Assembly: GCA_036556985.1 (NCBI GenBank)
Contig: DATBIK010000007.1
Coordinates: forward strand, 1-64,000
Length of the DNA stretch: 64,000 bases
Origin: JAPSGM01 sp036556985
Lineage (GTDB): Bacteria > Chloroflexota > Limnocylindria > QHBO01
Direction of reading: 5' to 3'
The position numbers and the translations under genes were made by a program. The notes beneath the pieces are model-generated. The model was not told where the DNA came from and made no database searches. It saw nothing but the letters and a program-made list of their open reading frames with translations. Of this stretch, positions 61,919 through 64,000 are shown one piece after another (position 1 is the stretch's first letter; every line of letters begins with the position of its first letter).

Positions 61919-61942
61919 AGGAACCCTTATAGGAACCCTTAT
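61919..61942. repeat. tandem 12-bp direct repeat downstream of tRNA
   Basis: AGGAACCCTTAT occurs twice without a spacer, in AT-richer DNA than the surroundings, 65 bp after the tRNA. It could be a protein-binding site or a remnant of site-specific integration next to the tRNA gene. Confidence 0.6.
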
Positions 61943-61969
61943 CGGAGCTGCGACCCCCTGTCAAACTCT

Positions 61970-62857
61970 TCAGCCGGCAACCGAGATGAGCACGTTTCCC
62001 GCCTTCCGGCCCTTCTCGACATACGAGTGCGCTTCCCGAATCTGATCGAGAGCATACCGTCGGTCGATGACGGCGCGGATTCGTCTGGCGGCCAGGAGCT
62101 TCCTGACCTCGATGAGGTCGGATGGACTCTCCGTGGTCGATGAGCGCACCGAGACGAACGAGCCGCCTTCGGCGAGGATGCGCTTGAAGGATCCGGTCGA
62201 GCCCGCGCCAACGGCGTCGAACACGAGGTCGTATCGGCGCTCACCCTTGGTGACGTCCTCCACGGTGTAGTCGATCACCTCCGCGGCGCCGAGCGACCTC
62301 ACGAGCTCGGCGTTCCGCCCACTCGACACACCGGTCACATGAGCGCCGTAGTGCGCGGCGATCTGAACGCCGTACGAGCCGACGCTGCCGGACGCGCCGA
62401 TGACGAGCACGCGCTTGCCGCTGGCCAGCCCGCCGCGTCGGAGGAACTGCAGGGCGGTGGTGGCGCCGATCGGGACTGGCGCGGCGTCCTCGAACGGCAC
62501 GTGCGGGGGAATCGTCGCCAGCATGCCGGCGGCCGGCACGCAGATGTACTCGGCGTACGACCCGGTCGGCAGTCCGGTAGTGGTGCCGAAGACGCGGTCA
62601 CCCACCGAGACCTCGGTGACCTCCGATCCGATGGCCTCGATCTCGCCAGCGAACTCGTGGCCCAGCATCGCCTTGCGCTTCTGCCCGAACAGGCGCGCCA
62701 GGAGGAACGGGATCTTGCGCAGCACGACGTCACCTCGCGTCACGCTCGTCGCATGGATGCGGACCAAAACCTCGCTCGGCTTGGGCACGGGCTGTGGAAT
62801 GTCGGCGAGGACCAGGCCCGCGACCGAGCCGGTCTTCTTGAACAGGACGGCCTTCAT
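61970..62857 (-). CDS. MDR-family quinone oxidoreductase-like (zinc-independent)
   Basis: 295 residues. MKAVLFKKTGSVAGLVLADI, AMLGHEFAGEIEAIGSEVTE, VGDRVFGTTTGLPTGSYAEY and the NADPH loop VLVIGASGSVGSYGVQIAAH then GAAEVIDYTVEDVTKGERRY mark the medium-chain reductase fold. The catalytic-zinc Cys residues of alcohol dehydrogenases are missing, so it is a quinone/enone reductase type. It is somewhat short (usual ~320-330 residues). Start at 62857. The neighbouring gene ends 9 bp upstream on the same strand. Confidence 0.88.
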   Translation of the reverse strand: MKAVLFKKTGSVAGLVLADIPQPVPKPSEVLVRIHATSVTRGDVVLRKIPFLLARLFGQKRKAMLGHEFAGEIEAIGSEVTEVSVGDRVFGTTTGLPTGSYAEYICVPAAGMLATIPPHVPFEDAAPVPIGATTALQFLRRGGLASGKRVLVIGASGSVGSYGVQIAAHYGAHVTGVSSGRNAELVRSLGAAEVIDYTVEDVTKGERRYDLVFDAVGAGSTGSFKRILAEGGSFVSVRSSTTESPSDLIEVRKLLAARRIRAVIDRRYALDQIREAHSYVEKGRKAGNVLISVAG

Positions 62858-62866
62858 CGGAGTGCC

Positions 62867-64000
62867 CTAGTAGCCCGTCGCTGTATAGCGGACGCCTCCG
62901 AACGAGTTGGCGCCCGGCGCGAGCGAACGGGCGGCAGCGGCATCGTCCTTCAGCTCCGCCAGCAGGAATGCGGTGGCGTAGTGGCGCACGAGGGCGTGGG
63001 CCTGGGCGCGTTCCCACGCCGGATCGGCGCAGAACGGCTCGCGCAGCATGGTCAGGATCCTGCGGCTCGTGTCGCAGGGGCCGGTGAAGACCATGTGCTC
63101 GGCATCCTCCAGGCCGATCTCCACCTTCCGGGGGCTGGACGCGGCCTCGTACGCCAGCTGCGTGCCCCAGGCGTACGGCGAGTCGACGTCGGCCGTGCCG
63201 CCGATGGCCATGACCGGGACCTCGACCTTGGCCATGCCGGCCTCGCCGAACATCACCGCGTCGCCCGCCAGCGCGATGGCCGCATCCACCCGGACATCGC
63301 CCCATGTCGGCCACAGGCCATCCGGCATCGATCCCAGATCGGCCGCATCGGCCATATCGTCGACGTGCAGCGCCAGGGCGTCGCACTGAAATCCGATCGG
63401 GTCGTCGGGCGAGGCCGCCTCGCAGATCTCGCGCAGCCGAGTGGTGTCGAGGCGCGCCCCCGCGGCGGCGAGGGCGGTGTAGCCGCCGTAGGAGTGGCCG
63501 ACGACGGCCACGCGGCTGGCGTCCACCAGGTCGCTCCATTCGCCGCTGCTGACCTCGCGCTCCGCATGATCGAGCGCAGCGACGATGTCCCGCGGCCGGT
63601 CGACGGTGGCCTGCCACAGCGCCGACGGGTCGAGTTCTTCGGCGTGCTCCACCGCGAGGACCACGAACCCGTGCGACGCCAGATGCTCGGCCAGCCAGGC
63701 GTACGTTTCAGCGCCAAAGGCGAATCCGGGTGAGAAGACCACCAGCGGAAACGGTCCGGCGGCATGGTCGGCCTTCGCCTCCCGCGTGCCGATCCCAGCG
63801 TAGGTGGCCAGGGTGAACGGGGCGTCACCGAACGCCTTCAGCCCATAGGTGTAGGCGACGTGGCCGGAGCCTGTTTGACCCTCGGCTGGGTACCACAGAA
63901 CGCCCTCCATCGGTGTGGGGTCGCCAACGGAGACGGAGTGAAGGCCGACGGCATGCGGGCCGAACGCGCCGTAGGGTGATCCGAACTCGCCATAGACGGC
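62867..64000 (-). CDS. PAF-acetylhydrolase/dienelactone-hydrolase-like alpha/beta hydrolase, 5' end outside window
   Basis: The reading frame stays open to the right edge, so the start is not seen; 377 codons are present. Upstream of the internal ATG at 63910 the frame continues with GAFGPHAVGLHSVSVGDPTP then MEGVLWYPAEG, the normal N-terminal strand of this family, so 63910 is not the start. FPLVVFSPGFAFGAETYAWL carries the oxyanion region, VAVVGHSYGGYTALAAAG the nucleophile Ser, GGTADVDSPYAW the acid Asp and LEDAEHMVFTGPC the His. Similar proteins hydrolyse short acyl esters. The 3' end lies 9 bp before the MDR reductase start, so they are probably one operon. Confidence 0.87.
   Translation of the reverse strand, partial: AVYGEFGSPYGAFGPHAVGLHSVSVGDPTPMEGVLWYPAEGQTGSGHVAYTYGLKAFGDAPFTLATYAGIGTREAKADHAAGPFPLVVFSPGFAFGAETYAWLAEHLASHGFVVLAVEHAEELDPSALWQATVDRPRDIVAALDHAEREVSSGEWSDLVDASRVAVVGHSYGGYTALAAAGARLDTTRLREICEAASPDDPIGFQCDALALHVDDMADAADLGSMPDGLWPTWGDVRVDAAIALAGDAVMFGEAGMAKVEVPVMAIGGTADVDSPYAWGTQLAYEAASSPRKVEIGLEDAEHMVFTGPCDTSRRILTMLREPFCADPAWERAQAHALVRHYATAFLLAELKDDAAAARSLAPGANSFGGVRYTATGY

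Noticed and set aside
61919..61942. Attachment site (att) call for the 12-bp repeat
   Set aside because: The repeat does not copy the tRNA 3' end and no integrase is in the window, so I list it only as a repeat.
61844..62143. Frame starting within the tRNA-Glu 3' end
   Set aside because: It reads out of a folded tRNA across its terminator and overlaps the MDR reductase antisense; no motif.

Overview
The window is a 64 kb stretch of a high-GC (about 70 %) bacterial chromosome. Genes are tightly packed, often with ATGA or GTGA stop/start overlaps. Two luciferase-like (F420-type) oxidoreductases, a korDABC-type ferredoxin oxidoreductase, mosaic two-component systems and a MoxR/VWA cluster fit a Chloroflexota lineage (for example Limnocylindria/Ellin6529-like). 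That placement is inference from gene content only; no rRNA is present. There are no insertion sequences, CRISPR arrays or phage genes. The only RNA gene is a tRNA-Glu near the right end.

Layout. 1-6.2 kb: edge of an ECF-type sigma gene with its YCII partner, an EamA transporter, a CapA-like lipoprotein, a VanY-type carboxypeptidase and an OmpR-type two-component pair. 6.4-9.9 kb: four-subunit 2-oxoacid:ferredoxin oxidoreductase whose beta subunit has an unusual repeated C-terminal tail. 9.9-15 kb: DapA-like aldolase, adenosine deaminase, a surface protein and a GGDEF-EAL protein. 15-22.4 kb: ferredoxin, three crotonases, 3-hydroxyacyl-CoA dehydrogenase and small enzymes. 22.4-27.9 kb: polyamine-type ABC importer without ATPase, GlcG/HbpS-like protein, FAD amine oxidase and an XRE-cupin regulator. 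28-38.3 kb: thiolase, SIMPL protein, F420-type enzyme, acetyltransferases, a second two-component pair beside a secreted protein, and an aldehyde dehydrogenase. 38.4-43.9 kb: secretion-ATPase-like protein, MoxR-type AAA+ ATPase, DUF1232 protein, acetyltransferase and VWA protein. 46-51.6 kb: a complete potABCD-type operon plus an aminotransferase. 52-61.7 kb: acyl-CoA dehydrogenase, acetoacetyl-CoA synthetase, membrane/sensor proteins, DUF1015 and an alpha/beta-hydrolase-fold protein lacking the nucleophile. 61.8-64 kb: tRNA-Glu, an MDR reductase and a truncated lipase-like gene.

How the genes may work together. Acyl-CoA dehydrogenase, crotonases, hydroxyacyl-CoA dehydrogenase, thiolase and acetoacetyl-CoA synthetase together cover beta-oxidation and ketone-body/short-acyl use. 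The Kor enzyme and ferredoxin would pass electrons from 2-oxoacids. The two polyamine-type importers, FAD amine oxidase, XRE-cupin regulator, aldehyde dehydrogenase and aminotransferase look like a dispersed putrescine/GABA catabolic route.

The most distinctive sequence signals are a recurrent TANNNT -10 hexamer placed 6-10 nt before start codons (leaderless transcription), including start-proximal promoters formed from stop codons and an overlapping divergent pair; a 22-bp perfect palindrome ahead of the secretion-ATPase/MoxR/VWA cluster; the iterated heptamer ACCGATG; and the repeated tail on the KorB subunit.
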